From: Mortierella sp. BCC40632
Taxonomy: Eukaryota > Mortierellomycota > Mortierellomycetes > Mortierellales > Mortierellaceae
Reading direction: 5' to 3'
NCBI GenBank assembly: GCA_011634665.1
Contig: WAEK01000005.1
Location: 1,931,001 to 1,995,000 of the forward strand
DNA length: 64,000 nucleotides
The notes under the pieces were generated by a model, which had not been told where the DNA came from, made no database searches, and saw only the letters and a list, made by a program, of their open reading frames with translations. Positions 50,416 through 59,540 of the stretch are shown here, one piece after another (within the stretch, counting starts at the first letter, position 1; the number at the start of each line of letters is the position of its first letter). The position numbers and the translations under genes are program-made.

Positions 50416-51540
50416 ATGTCTATGTGCCAAGGGACGTCTATTTCTTTTTGTCTGGATGGCACAACAAACTGCCAGCAATTGCCACTCTAATTTTTGAACA
50501 GTCCCTCAATCCTTCGATTGTAGCAATAATCACATCTATTTTTCAAGAAGGAAAAGAGCTAATTGTCCGCAGGAGCGGCTCGGCTACTAACCTAATTCAG
50601 AGTATTCACCAAATGTTCTCCATCGACTTCCCATTTCCTTGAGATACAATATCAGTACCGTACCCAAAACTGGCAGAATCGAGACCTATTTATAAACACG
50701 AAGCCGCGATGACAAATAGAGACAGTCTTTCATCGTGTTCAGAGACGGTGCAGTAATAGATAACGCTCAGGACCAGAAGCTGTAAAGGGCGGCAGCATTT
50801 ATCTATCCAAAGGATTTGACATCTCCAGAATAGTTGTGGGCCCGAGAGTCAAGTAGAATCTGTGTCCCTGGTTTTTATGAATCACAACAAAGCTGTCTGC
50901 TATTAGGTTATTGTCCTGGTCAGGTAAGGCGGAGCCTAGTCTGCCAAGGCCCATTCCACCGTTTTTTCTTTAACAGAGATTGATGCAATGAACGTCGTTG
51001 TTCTTTCTAGTTACATTTCAGAGACCAGAATAACTCAATAATTCAAATGCCATGGGAACGGTCGTCAAGCTGTTAGAATGCGACCCTTTCAGCAGTAGGG
51101 TTCGTATTTTGCCCCATGTCCCCTACTCTACTACCTTGGATCGGGATGTGCTTGGCATGATAGCTCCTTTCAGAGGAAACAGCGGAACTGAAACGCGCAA
51201 ACATTTCAACGTTCTATATAGCTGGAGTGCGCTTTCAAAGTGGAGTCAGTCAACAACTAAGGGCAGAATAACTGATGACAGGGGTAACGCCAACTGCTAA
51301 CAAAAGGACAAAGATGGCCTTATTCGATAGTTGGATTTGTTATTGGCGCAACAGCAGTAACCGCTGTAATCGGTTTGGGATTATTTATCTCCGTCGTCCG
51401 ATAAGAGGAGGGAGGGGTGCCGAGGAGGAAAATACTGTTACCAAGGGTTTGATAGAGGTGGAGGGAACGAAGGAAATCAAGATGAGAGAGCACGAACACC
51501 ACAATCGCTCTTTGGTATGATTTGTGACCAGGATCAGCTC
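50416..51540 (+). pseudogene. decayed kelch cell-surface gene
   Basis: Fragments align in order with kelch gene 1 although no frame is open throughout. TSIFQEGKELIVRRSGSA with MFSIDFPFP (50540-50640) matches ASIFQEGKELIIQGGSNG and FSIDLSTSW. Nucleotides 50725-50765 match the QDGQRSFVLSNG segment but contain stops. HFNVLYSWSALSKWSQSTT (51206-51262) matches AFNTVYTWDSINNWK. A hydrophobic segment YSIVGFVIGATAVTAVIGLG (51317-51390, different frame) matches the membrane helix and is followed by a stop. Several propeller blades are missing altogether, so both indels and larger deletions have occurred. It lies between intact members on the same strand, as expected for a tandem duplicate that lost function. 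Confidence 0.8.
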
Positions 51541-52053
51541 AGTTAAAGCTCCACTAGTGAGAAAGCTTCAACACTAAGGTTGAGGTAGTTAGGCGCTCAG
51601 CTCAGTACAATGGGACACTCCGTACATCTGAAGGGACCCACAGTGCACAGCATAGGCTCGGAATCCATAGTTGACCCCCGAGAACTTTAAACTTTCCAGC
51701 GTGCCCCATAATGTAGGACAAGATGGGACTCCTCGTTGGAGCAATTATGCTGAGTGCGGATTTGTCTTGAGGCCGAAGGACTCCTGTGGACAGAATTCGA
51801 GGGAACAGAAGAGATCAATCACCAATATAACATGGAAATCATGACTTCCGCATGTGAGGGTATTGCTCCAGGAGAGCCGCAGGGCAAGGATATGCAGACC
51901 CCAGGAGCTAGATGAGGTCGGAGGTTGCGTCCCCCCCCATGTTAACGCAGTAGCAGTCTCAGGTCATCGACTGAGCCTTGCACTCTACATGCATCTGAGG
52001 CGGCTCCAATGCAGATTATATTTCTAGAAGCCACCATTTCAGAGTCAAGCTCT
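51541..52053. other. spacer, possible tail remnant of the decayed kelch copy
   Basis: About 510 bp with short open pieces only. It may include the degraded cytoplasmic tail of the preceding pseudogene, but I could not align it. Confidence 0.3.
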
Positions 52054-52470
52054 TCAAGGAGGTGCTGGTTGAATAGGCCAAAAGAAGTAAATGTCAACTC
52101 TTGAACTTGGAAAAGCGCACGTTCCTGTCAAGAGGCACCGACATCTTATATTTTCCACGAGGCAGTGCAAGTGACGAATGTTGTATTCGTGAGGATATGG
52201 TTCGGTGGAGATTGATATCAAATTCAATGTGGTGTGTGCAACCGTGCTGAGGACATCATTATTATTACAGGGCTGCCTGGAAGAGACGGTCCAATTAAAG
52301 TGCATCGAGTCTTTTGGCGATGACACCTGTGATACCCCTGTGCACCAAAAAAAATAAAAAAAAAAAATCGCGATTGTCACTCGGATGAGGATTACTGGTG
52401 ATTGATCAGGAATGAGGCTGAAGATGAGGAAAATGGAGAGAAGTGAAGAAACTTCCCCACCCCCTAGCAT
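52054..52470 (-). CDS. candidate small secreted cysteine-containing protein
   Basis: ATG at 52470 begins MLGGGEVSSLLSIFLIFSLI, a plausible signal peptide. A 69-bp intron (52327-52395, donor GTAATC, long T-tract, acceptor CACAG) would remove an otherwise homopolymeric Phe stretch. It would leave 115 residues with five cysteines (SRQPCNNNDVLST, LHCLVENIRCRCLLTGTC). Unspliced, the frame is 138 codons. The donor is weak and no family is recognised, so the call rests on composition and signal peptide alone. It is antisense to the kelch array and lies about 560 bp upstream of kelch gene 2. Confidence 0.3.
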   Translation of the reverse strand: MLGGGEVSSLLSIFLIFSLIPDQSPVILIRVTIAIFFFYFFWCTGVSQVSSPKDSMHFNWTVSSRQPCNNNDVLSTVAHTTLNLISISTEPYPHEYNIRHLHCLVENIRCRCLLTGTCAFPSSRVDIYFFWPIQPAPP

Positions 52471-53034
52471 GGCAAGATGCTATGACGGAGGATCATTCTC
52501 GATTGCCCAGGGGGTACATCTAAATCTCTCGACTCCTGCCAGTGATGAGGAGTCGGGAGATAGGGGCTCGTTGTCTTGCTGGACAAGTAAACACAGCATT
52601 ACAGTGAGGGGTGTATGTATGTCTGAATGCTTGGTGCTTACAGGGCACGGTACCATGTCATTGAACTATACAGAGCTCTCGTGTCACACAGGCAAAAAAT
52701 TGGCCGAGTGCGAGCCCATCACCACCTCCGCCCATGCAACTGCCCCAGCGCCCGTCCTTCCGTTCACCTTCTCCCGCGATGCCATCTTCTCTCGCCCTTT
52801 GTTTTCCTTCTCTCTTTTCCTTCTCTCTTTTCCTTCTTTCTTTTCTTTCGCCACTCTCCTCTCCCCACCCCTCCCACCCCTCCTCTTTTCTCTCTCTTTC
52901 TCTCTCCCTTATACCCGACCCTCAGCATTTACAGGCAACAGGTCCCCATCGAACATTCTCATAATACTCTCTCCCAACTCTCTCCTCATACTTGCCCGCA
53001 ATCGATTGCTTGTCCGTCTACTTATCTCGACAAT
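52471..53034. promoter_or_regulatory. upstream region of kelch gene 2
   Basis: The segment around 52640-52740 (ggcacggtaccatgtc, then cgtgtcacacaggcaaaa) is recognisably similar to the one upstream of kelch gene 3 at 56128-56220. It is followed by C/T-rich leader sequence to the ATG. No gene is supported on the plus strand. Confidence 0.45.
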
Positions 53035-55683
53035 ATGCTCAGACCGTGGTGGCCTCGCCTTGGCTGGCGCTCTGCCCTCTTAGTCTTCGCCGCCAGTTTT
53101 GTTCACAGCCAAAACACACAAATCACACCTGGAACACAAACAGTGTGCGTCTCGACGTTTATCCAGGGCAAAACGTTCTTCATCATACAATATAACGAAG
53201 CAATAAGTGGTCCCAACGGCGGCGACATCAAAAGTGATGTAATATCAATCAATCTCTCGGTTCCATGGAACACAACCAACCTTCCCAGCAAATCGCTCAC
53301 CCAGCTCAGCACTACAAAAATGCCTTACTCGGCGTCTTTCTCAATGGACGGGAAAGTCGTTTTCGTATTTCAAGACAGGAAGGCCTATAACTACTCGATG
53401 TCGGCGAAAACATGGGAATCTTTTGATCTGCCACATATGCGAGGCAGTATGCCGCTGGAAATGTCATTGAGATACGGGGGTAGCGCGATGGATCCAAGGA
53501 CCGGCAGTATTTACTACCCTATGTTAGGAGAGAGCTCGGGACCGAACGGAACAGGGATCGGTCAGATTATCCCTTCAGAATCTGCAGATGAGAAGAAGAA
53601 TCATGGAAGATATGTAGTATCAAAGTATCCTAGCATTATGGCTAAATGGAGCGAGGCTTACGTTGCATGGAGCTCTGCGATTAATAGACTACTCGTGTTC
53701 GGGCCGAGCTCTGGTTCTCGAACAGCTTGGGACACGATGTACATATGGGATGGCGCTAACTGGAACACAACAAAAACGAGTGGTCAAGTCCCACAGGAAC
53801 GATATTCGCCCTGTTTGATCCCGGTTTATAACGGCACTAAATTGGCAGTTTTTGGTGGGACCTCGCAGGACAGATCTGGAGTTTTAAACGAATTATTTTT
53901 CTTGGATATCAAGACGGGAGCTTGGACTAAGGAAGCAGGCCCGGGAGCTGGTGGAGGGCGCTATGGAATGGCCTGTGCTACCACTAACGACTATTTTATC
54001 GTCTGGGGCGGGAGCGTTCCAGTGGGCGATCCTGCAGTAGCCACCGCCATCATCTTCAACATGAGAACTAAAGAGTGGGTATCAGAGTACACCCCTGAGC
54101 CATACGTCCCTCCCAAACCAAGTGACAACTCTACTAGCCCGACCACAGATGAGGAGACAGGATCGGATGACACGGATGGTTCTGATCCTGGGGACCCGGA
54201 TAAGAAGCCACCTCCTAAAAAAAAGCAGACTGTGAACCTCCCACTGGTGATTGGCATTACTGCAGGAGGGGTCGTGGTTTTCCTTAATGCAGTAGGGTTG
54301 ATCATCTGCCTAGCGCGCCGGAGGAGCAAAAGAAGAAAGGAAGAACGGAGGGAGTACGGAGGACGATGGGATGAAAGGGATCGAAGAGACCGGAGAGATA
54401 GAAGAGATGGCAGGGACGACTCTATGGAATGGGATGACAGGGAATACAAGGCTCAATCATCTCGCCGAGTACCATCCAATGGAAGATCTGTCCGAGATAG
54501 GCTCAATGATGGATATCACGATGATGGCTATGACCAAGACTCACGGGAATATCGGAGTCGTCAGGAGCCGCGGGATTCCCGAAGCGGCCGCGGTTATGAA
54601 GACGACTATAGCAACGACAGACACGGACGCCGAAACGATTACAATAGGCGTGATCTTGGTGATGATTCCGACAGGCGCAACCTTCGAAATGATTATGATA
54701 AACTCGGCCCTTATGACGATTATGACAAGCCTGGCTTCCATGATAACTATGATAAGCGTGGTTTCCAAGATAATTATGACAAGCGCGGCTTCCAAGGTGA
54801 TTACGACAGGGGTGGCTACAGGGACAACCATGAAAATTATGTTCGCCATGCTAACTACGATGACAGAGGTCATCAGGACTACCAGGGGGCTCCAGAACTG
54901 GACCGGCTCAATAATGAAGGCTACGATGGACCTGTATTGCTCTCACAAAGGTCAAGGAGAGCTCCGCCTGACGAATACGAGATGTCGATGAAAAAGGATT
55001 TACAAAGCAACTCTCAGAACTGGAAACCTCAGCTGACTTCTTCAAACACACGCTCTCGATGGCAAGATGAACGAGTTGATCGCGGAGCAAATATGGTAGA
55101 GGACCAAAACTTCCATACTCGAACACACGACAACAGCTATGACAACGTAGGCATAGATGCGCGAGGTGGAGCTGAAAATAGCTCCTATACAATGGGAAGG
55201 ACGGACGACATGCAACCCACTCGAGAGGTCGGGTACATCGACCCAAGGAGCTCCATGAGGTCAGAGGTACCTTTGCCTGCGAGGACCCCTTCTCAGCCAG
55301 GTCGCGAAATCGGCCAGGGAAGCTTCAATGGGAGTAATCGTGGCGGTAGCAATTTTGGTGGCAGTGTCGGCAGTAAGAACAGAGGTCATGGTGAAAGCAC
55401 CCTCGTCAGTAGCTTTAATGGAGATCGAGCGAACTCCAGCGGTCAACTTGTTGGTGGTCAAGGAAGTACACGGAGAAGCGACTTTGGTAATAGCCCAACA
55501 GAGTCCTCCAGGCGTACTAACTTTACTCAACTCCAAGGTCCACTCCCAGAAGAGGACTCTCTTTCATCACAGTCAGGATCTGGCTTTGATAGCCGCTATT
55601 GGTATCAACAGAGCTCGGAGGCTACGATTAACGCAACAAAACAGCCAAGAAGCGTATCCAACTCATCCACAGTTAGAAGATAA
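53035..55683 (+). CDS. kelch-type cell-surface protein 2, long Arg/Asp-rich tail with YDK repeats
   Basis: Intronless, 882 residues. Signal peptide MLRPWWPRLGWRSALLVFAA ending VHSQ. The ectodomain shares the family landmarks: INLSVPWNTTNLPSKSL, INRLLVFGPSSGSRTAWDTM, TKLAVFGGTSQDRSGVLNEL, FFLDIKTGAWTKEAG and IIFNMRTKEWVSEYTPEP. An acidic/Pro stalk precedes the membrane helix at about 402-427 (LPLVIGITAGGVVVFLNAVG) and a basic RRRSKRRKEERR stop-transfer. The tail, about 450 residues, is the longest of the array: an Arg/Asp-rich charged region, then five 9-residue Y-D-K repeats, then a Ser/Gly/Asn-rich end. Such a charged, Tyr-rich tail could bind cytoplasmic partners or be phosphorylated; that is inference. 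It is a tandem paralogue of its neighbours. Confidence 0.87.
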   Translation: MLRPWWPRLGWRSALLVFAASFVHSQNTQITPGTQTVCVSTFIQGKTFFIIQYNEAISGPNGGDIKSDVISINLSVPWNTTNLPSKSLTQLSTTKMPYSASFSMDGKVVFVFQDRKAYNYSMSAKTWESFDLPHMRGSMPLEMSLRYGGSAMDPRTGSIYYPMLGESSGPNGTGIGQIIPSESADEKKNHGRYVVSKYPSIMAKWSEAYVAWSSAINRLLVFGPSSGSRTAWDTMYIWDGANWNTTKTSGQVPQERYSPCLIPVYNGTKLAVFGGTSQDRSGVLNELFFLDIKTGAWTKEAGPGAGGGRYGMACATTNDYFIVWGGSVPVGDPAVATAIIFNMRTKEWVSEYTPEPYVPPKPSDNSTSPTTDEETGSDDTDGSDPGDPDKKPPPKKKQTVNLPLVIGITAGGVVVFLNAVGLIICLARRRSKRRKEERREYGGRWDERDRRDRRDRRDGRDDSMEWDDREYKAQSSRRVPSNGRSVRDRLNDGYHDDGYDQDSREYRSRQEPRDSRSGRGYEDDYSNDRHGRRNDYNRRDLGDDSDRRNLRNDYDKLGPYDDYDKPGFHDNYDKRGFQDNYDKRGFQGDYDRGGYRDNHENYVRHANYDDRGHQDYQGAPELDRLNNEGYDGPVLLSQRSRRAPPDEYEMSMKKDLQSNSQNWKPQLTSSNTRSRWQDERVDRGANMVEDQNFHTRTHDNSYDNVGIDARGGAENSSYTMGRTDDMQPTREVGYIDPRSSMRSEVPLPARTPSQPGREIGQGSFNGSNRGGSNFGGSVGSKNRGHGESTLVSSFNGDRANSSGQLVGGQGSTRRSDFGNSPTESSRRTNFTQLQGPLPEEDSLSSQSGSGFDSRYWYQQSSEATINATKQPRSVSNSSTVRR
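54691..54825 (+). repeat. five 27-bp repeats encoding DYDKxGFxD
   Basis: Residues 553-597 of kelch protein 2 read DYDKLGPYD, DYDKPGFHD, NYDKRGFQD, NYDKRGFQG and DYDRGGYRD. The third and fourth copies are the most alike at DNA level. Degenerate related units extend upstream. Confidence 0.9.
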
Positions 55684-55702
55684 AGCATTGACATGTAATA
55701 TT

Positions 55703-56314
55703 TTAAAAGATCCTTCTTTTTGTTTTGTTGAGGTCCATTTTGGAGATGTTGGTAATGGCGCAGTGGTGAGTAGAGAGGACTTCACAGGAAACTCTCTCAC
55801 CACCAAGTGAGCCCTGGATTGTTGAGCTGACCAGAACCTGTTCATTTGTATCACCAAACCACAACAACCAAATGGGCTCTTTTTCTTGTTTTTGCGTTGA
55901 GCCATCAGCATAACACGTTGAGTTGGTACAGCTTCCCATGCCAGTGCAAAGAGTTCTTTGAACGAACCATCTGTCGGCCACTGGGTCAGGGAGTTTGCAG
56001 TAACCTTTGGCGATTACTGGGTGCTAGATGGCCAACATTCCGGTAAATGGATGAACTTGAGAATGTCCCTTCCAAATAACCTGCCATCTGTTTTCATCGA
56101 TCAATCCTCCATCATTAACCCAGCTCGATGATGGTACTCTGTCTGCTGATACCCTGCTCATTAAGGCCCTTGTCACACAGACAAAAGTTAGACCCGAGCC
56201 CGCTTGTGTTCTCCGCCGCTGTTCTGGATTAAGGTAGAGGAGAGGATGGTTGAATCTTTGAACTCTTTTTTTTTTTTTTTTTTTTTTCACTGGCTTCCCC
56301 CGATCTTCATTCAC
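55703..56314 (-). pseudogene. antisense cysteine-containing ORF with one in-frame stop
   Basis: Two open segments lie in the same minus-strand frame, separated only by a TAG at 56024-56026. The upstream part reads SADRVPSSSWVNDGGLIDEN then RWQVIWKGHSQVHPFTGMLA. The downstream part reads YCKLPDPVADRWFVQRTLC, CTGMGSCTNSTCYADGST, PIWLLWFGDTNEQVLVSS and GERVSCEVLSTHHCAITN. The residue usage is protein-like and resembles an extracellular cysteine-containing protein, unlike most shadow frames here. I cannot place a start or a signal peptide, and the region overlaps the upstream part of kelch gene 3. It could be a remnant of a small secreted-protein gene or a chance frame. Confidence 0.3.
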
Positions 56315-56449
56315 CTGCCCCCACCTTTTATTTCTATTTCAAGTTGCACTTTTTTTTTTTCTTTTTTTTTGCTGGTCAGCAAGTGCTTCCTGCCCACATC
56401 TCCTTTACATCCTCTTGATCAAGTCGAGTGCAAGCCCTCCGTTCCAAGA

Positions 56450-58633
56450 ATGATCGCCAAGAGGCCAGTGGCTAGCCTGGGTTGGCTACCAATCTTATTG
56501 GCTATGGTGCCGACTTATCTCAGCGCTCAAGGATTCATACCTCAGTCAACTTGGAGTGGCGCATCTGCCTTCGAGGAAGGGAGGGCATTCTACGTCAAAG
56601 GTGGCCTTTCTATCCTCGACCTGGCAAATGGCGAAGCCCAAATGTTTTCCATCGACCTCTCTGTTCCATGGGATACTTCATCAGTGCCTTACAAACGAAT
56701 CGATGGGTCAGGCCCTGATGGACTTGTATCAGCAACTTTAACTAAAGACTCGAAGAAGCTCGTCATGTTTGGAGAGACCATTTCGAGGGTGTACGATATT
56801 GCAGCGGGAACTTGGAGCGACATCCCTCTTGTTATTTCCATCGACCATCGAATCTGGAGCAGAGCCATGAATCCGAACACAGGCAAGATCTACGCTATCG
56901 ATGGCTATGAGCCCTACTTTGAGGATTTCAGACCTATTCAGATGCACGAATATGATCCTTCCAACGGCGCCATCCAGACCATCCTCATGACTCCAGGTAG
57001 TCAAGACCCGCTATCCGATATACAGGCCTCTTGGAACCCATTTACAGAAAAGATGGTGCTATTTGGGAAGGACATTTATCAGTCCCGCTACCGGTACTTC
57101 CGTACCTGGGATTCGATAGGCGGCTGGAGCGAAATGATGACCAAGGGAACTCCACCTTTTGATCGCAACTACGGATGCTTTACGCAGGCTTATAATGGAA
57201 CCAAGCTCGTACTATTTGGAGGAATCGTCCCAGGAAGATACCTTGATGACATCTACATCTTCGATGTTGCGACAGCGACATGGACTCAAGGAACAAGTGC
57301 TGGTGCAGCGAATGCTAGATATGGGGCGGTCGGTGCTGTTACCAATGATCTCTTTGTCACCTGGGGAGGACGCACCATGGAAGGAGAGGTGACCTCTAAT
57401 ATTGTTCTCATTTACAATATGAAGACCAATGCGTGGCAAACAACTTACACACCTTTCCTGTCCCCAAATCCTTCGGAGACCGAATCCAATACGGTCTCCC
57501 CATCACCCTCTGGATCCAACACATTTTCGCCATCGCCCTCTGGATCTAACACATTTTCGCCATCACTCACTGGATCCAACACGATTACTCCATTACCTAC
57601 TGGATCTAATACAGCTTCTTCTCCAACTGAGAACACAGCTACTCTCTCGCAGACAAATAGCAACCCAAGCACTCTTTCGACCACACGGATAGGAGACCCA
57701 TTGACAACGACTAGCGCAACTGCAGCCCCGCCACCATCCATACCTACCGGGCCACCCACATCAGGAGATGGAAAACCGAGCCAACCATTGTCAAACCAGA
57801 ACGGCGAGGAAAATAATAATCCAAGTAGTGATTCACCCAAACTCAACTCGAAGACTTTTGGCCCGGTTATTGGAGCAACTTCTGGAGGACTGATGGTGGT
57901 TATCTGTGCCATTGGTTTGCATATCTTCCTCCGACGCAAGCATTTGAGAAGAATGGGCTTGGAGAAAGATGGAGACAGTAGATTGAGTCAATTACCCTCC
58001 TTTTGGTCGTCAACGGACAAGTTAAACCAAGACCCATTCAGAGATGACTTTTACTCACCAGAGGATCTCGATAAACACAGCCACAGCCTCCAGCCCATAT
58101 CCATTTTATACTCTGTCAGGGATGTCCAACTAAGCGAAGAACTATCCCTACCGATCAGCGATAACGTTAGGGCTCCTCAAAGCACAACCCATGGATGGAG
58201 CTCACAATTACCCGCTCTTGATCTGCACACTCGAAGACAGCCTGAGGATACGGGTGAATCACGGATTTCGCAAAATTATACATTTCATGTTGACCACCCG
58301 AACGATGGTGCTATGACCAACGTTGAAACGAGGACTATGGATAGCACCCTTGACGGGTCATCATATGAAGATGCATTACCCCGAAATAACTCGAGCACAT
58401 CTCCTGTATCCAGAGATCCTCAGCACCCACGAGGATATGGAGATTTCGGGACGAGAGTATCTCAGTCAGAGGAGCATCCGTTTCCAATAGGTGGCACAAT
58501 CCAGTCTAGCCAGGCTCTCAGCCCGACATACAACGACAGACACAGGAGCAACGAGGACTATGATGGAACTACACTTGCTCATGACAGTATTCAGTATTCT
58601 GGCAGACTTGAATCCATGCCAGACAGTTCCTGA
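56450..58633 (+). CDS. kelch-type cell-surface protein 3, probably C-terminally truncated
   Basis: Intronless, 727 residues. Signal peptide region MIAKRPVASLGWLPILLAMV to YLSAQ. The ectodomain shows FSIDLSVPWDTSSVPYKR, DPSNGAIQTIL, TKLVLFGGIVPGRYLDDI, YIFDVATATWTQG and VLIYNMKTNAWQTTYTP. A Ser/Thr/Pro stalk carries five tandem S-P-S-P-S-G-S-N-T-like units (57480-57610), which look suited to O-glycosylation. The membrane helix is at about 469-493 (PVIGATSGGLMVVICAIGL) and is followed by FLRRKHLRR. The tail contains RDPQHPRGYG and TTLAHDSIQYSGRL, also found in protein 4. The stop at 58631 comes early: the next frame continues VPDFWQTDPLPKEYDLDS, similar to the end of protein 4 (NYWPEPRPRQPEYISP). 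A recent frameshift is therefore likely. About 79% of the family body is intact. Confidence 0.85.
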   Translation: MIAKRPVASLGWLPILLAMVPTYLSAQGFIPQSTWSGASAFEEGRAFYVKGGLSILDLANGEAQMFSIDLSVPWDTSSVPYKRIDGSGPDGLVSATLTKDSKKLVMFGETISRVYDIAAGTWSDIPLVISIDHRIWSRAMNPNTGKIYAIDGYEPYFEDFRPIQMHEYDPSNGAIQTILMTPGSQDPLSDIQASWNPFTEKMVLFGKDIYQSRYRYFRTWDSIGGWSEMMTKGTPPFDRNYGCFTQAYNGTKLVLFGGIVPGRYLDDIYIFDVATATWTQGTSAGAANARYGAVGAVTNDLFVTWGGRTMEGEVTSNIVLIYNMKTNAWQTTYTPFLSPNPSETESNTVSPSPSGSNTFSPSPSGSNTFSPSLTGSNTITPLPTGSNTASSPTENTATLSQTNSNPSTLSTTRIGDPLTTTSATAAPPPSIPTGPPTSGDGKPSQPLSNQNGEENNNPSSDSPKLNSKTFGPVIGATSGGLMVVICAIGLHIFLRRKHLRRMGLEKDGDSRLSQLPSFWSSTDKLNQDPFRDDFYSPEDLDKHSHSLQPISILYSVRDVQLSEELSLPISDNVRAPQSTTHGWSSQLPALDLHTRRQPEDTGESRISQNYTFHVDHPNDGAMTNVETRTMDSTLDGSSYEDALPRNNSSTSPVSRDPQHPRGYGDFGTRVSQSEEHPFPIGGTIQSSQALSPTYNDRHRSNEDYDGTTLAHDSIQYSGRLESMPDSS

Positions 58634-59540
58634 TTTTTGGCAAACAGACCCTCTTCCAAAAGAGTACGACTTAGACTCTGAGAACACCACGCAAAATGAT
58701 AATAAAGTAGAAAGAAGATCCTCTAGCAGATCTCAAGGAGTTAAAGTTGTGATGATGGTTGTGAGTACAATCGAGTCGAATAAAAGCGAGGATGGGATAG
58801 GTAAGATAGACCATCTCGTAACTGTCACAGCAGCTTCAGTTAAGGAACTCATAGAGGCTACGCCTCATTGTTTGTGAGGTTGCTCTTTGATCAAACAACC
58901 CTACCAAGATATCAGGGCTCTCAGTGTTTCCACCAAAATTTCGCCGAGAGAGCATTTTTTAAATTTTGTGGTCAGCTTCACATATTTGAGGTGTTGGGGG
59001 TTGCCGATGGTTGCTGCCTGACGGTTGCTGATGGTTGCCTGCTGCAAGCATGAGTTCTTGTTCCTCAAAGGCAGGTGGATCCAAGGTAGCTCTATATGCG
59101 AAGAGAGGCTCAAGACCTCTGATCATAATGGTCATTGTCATACTCATTTCACCTCTCTTTTCGTCTTGTATTTTCATTAGCATTTGGTGGAGCTACTTTT
59201 GCCAGTCCCCGACCCGAGATGCCACATCCCTTTGTGTTTGCTCTCATCTGTGAATGAAAACTGACACAGCACTTGAATGTCACGCTCCAACCTTTTTTTC
59301 TTTTTTTCATTCTTTCTTCACTCCATCATCAGCTCAACAGAAGTCAGGGGAATCCTATATTCTACATGTACCGACTCGATGGTTTGACTCCAATGCTCTT
59401 CTCAATAACTCGGTTCCTGGCTCTCTCTGCATTCTCCTCACCTCGTCTCATCTTTTTCTTTTTTTTTTTTTTTTTTTTTTTAAAAAAAAAAGTGCTTGCC
59501 CCCTGTCACCTAGCCTCACGGCAAGTACCTACTTCACAGA
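58634..59540. other. spacer between kelch genes 3 and 4
   Basis: About 900 bp. The first ~100 bp contain the out-of-frame continuation of the kelch 3 tail. Short repeats of gatggttgc / ggttgctgatgg occur at 58996-59045. A T-run then A-run (59461-59490) lies just upstream of the kelch 4 start. No separate gene is supported. Confidence 0.4.

Noticed and set aside
55328..55810. Overlapping plus-strand ORF near the end of kelch gene 2
   Set aside because: Alternative frame of the kelch tail; no start context or independent conservation signal.
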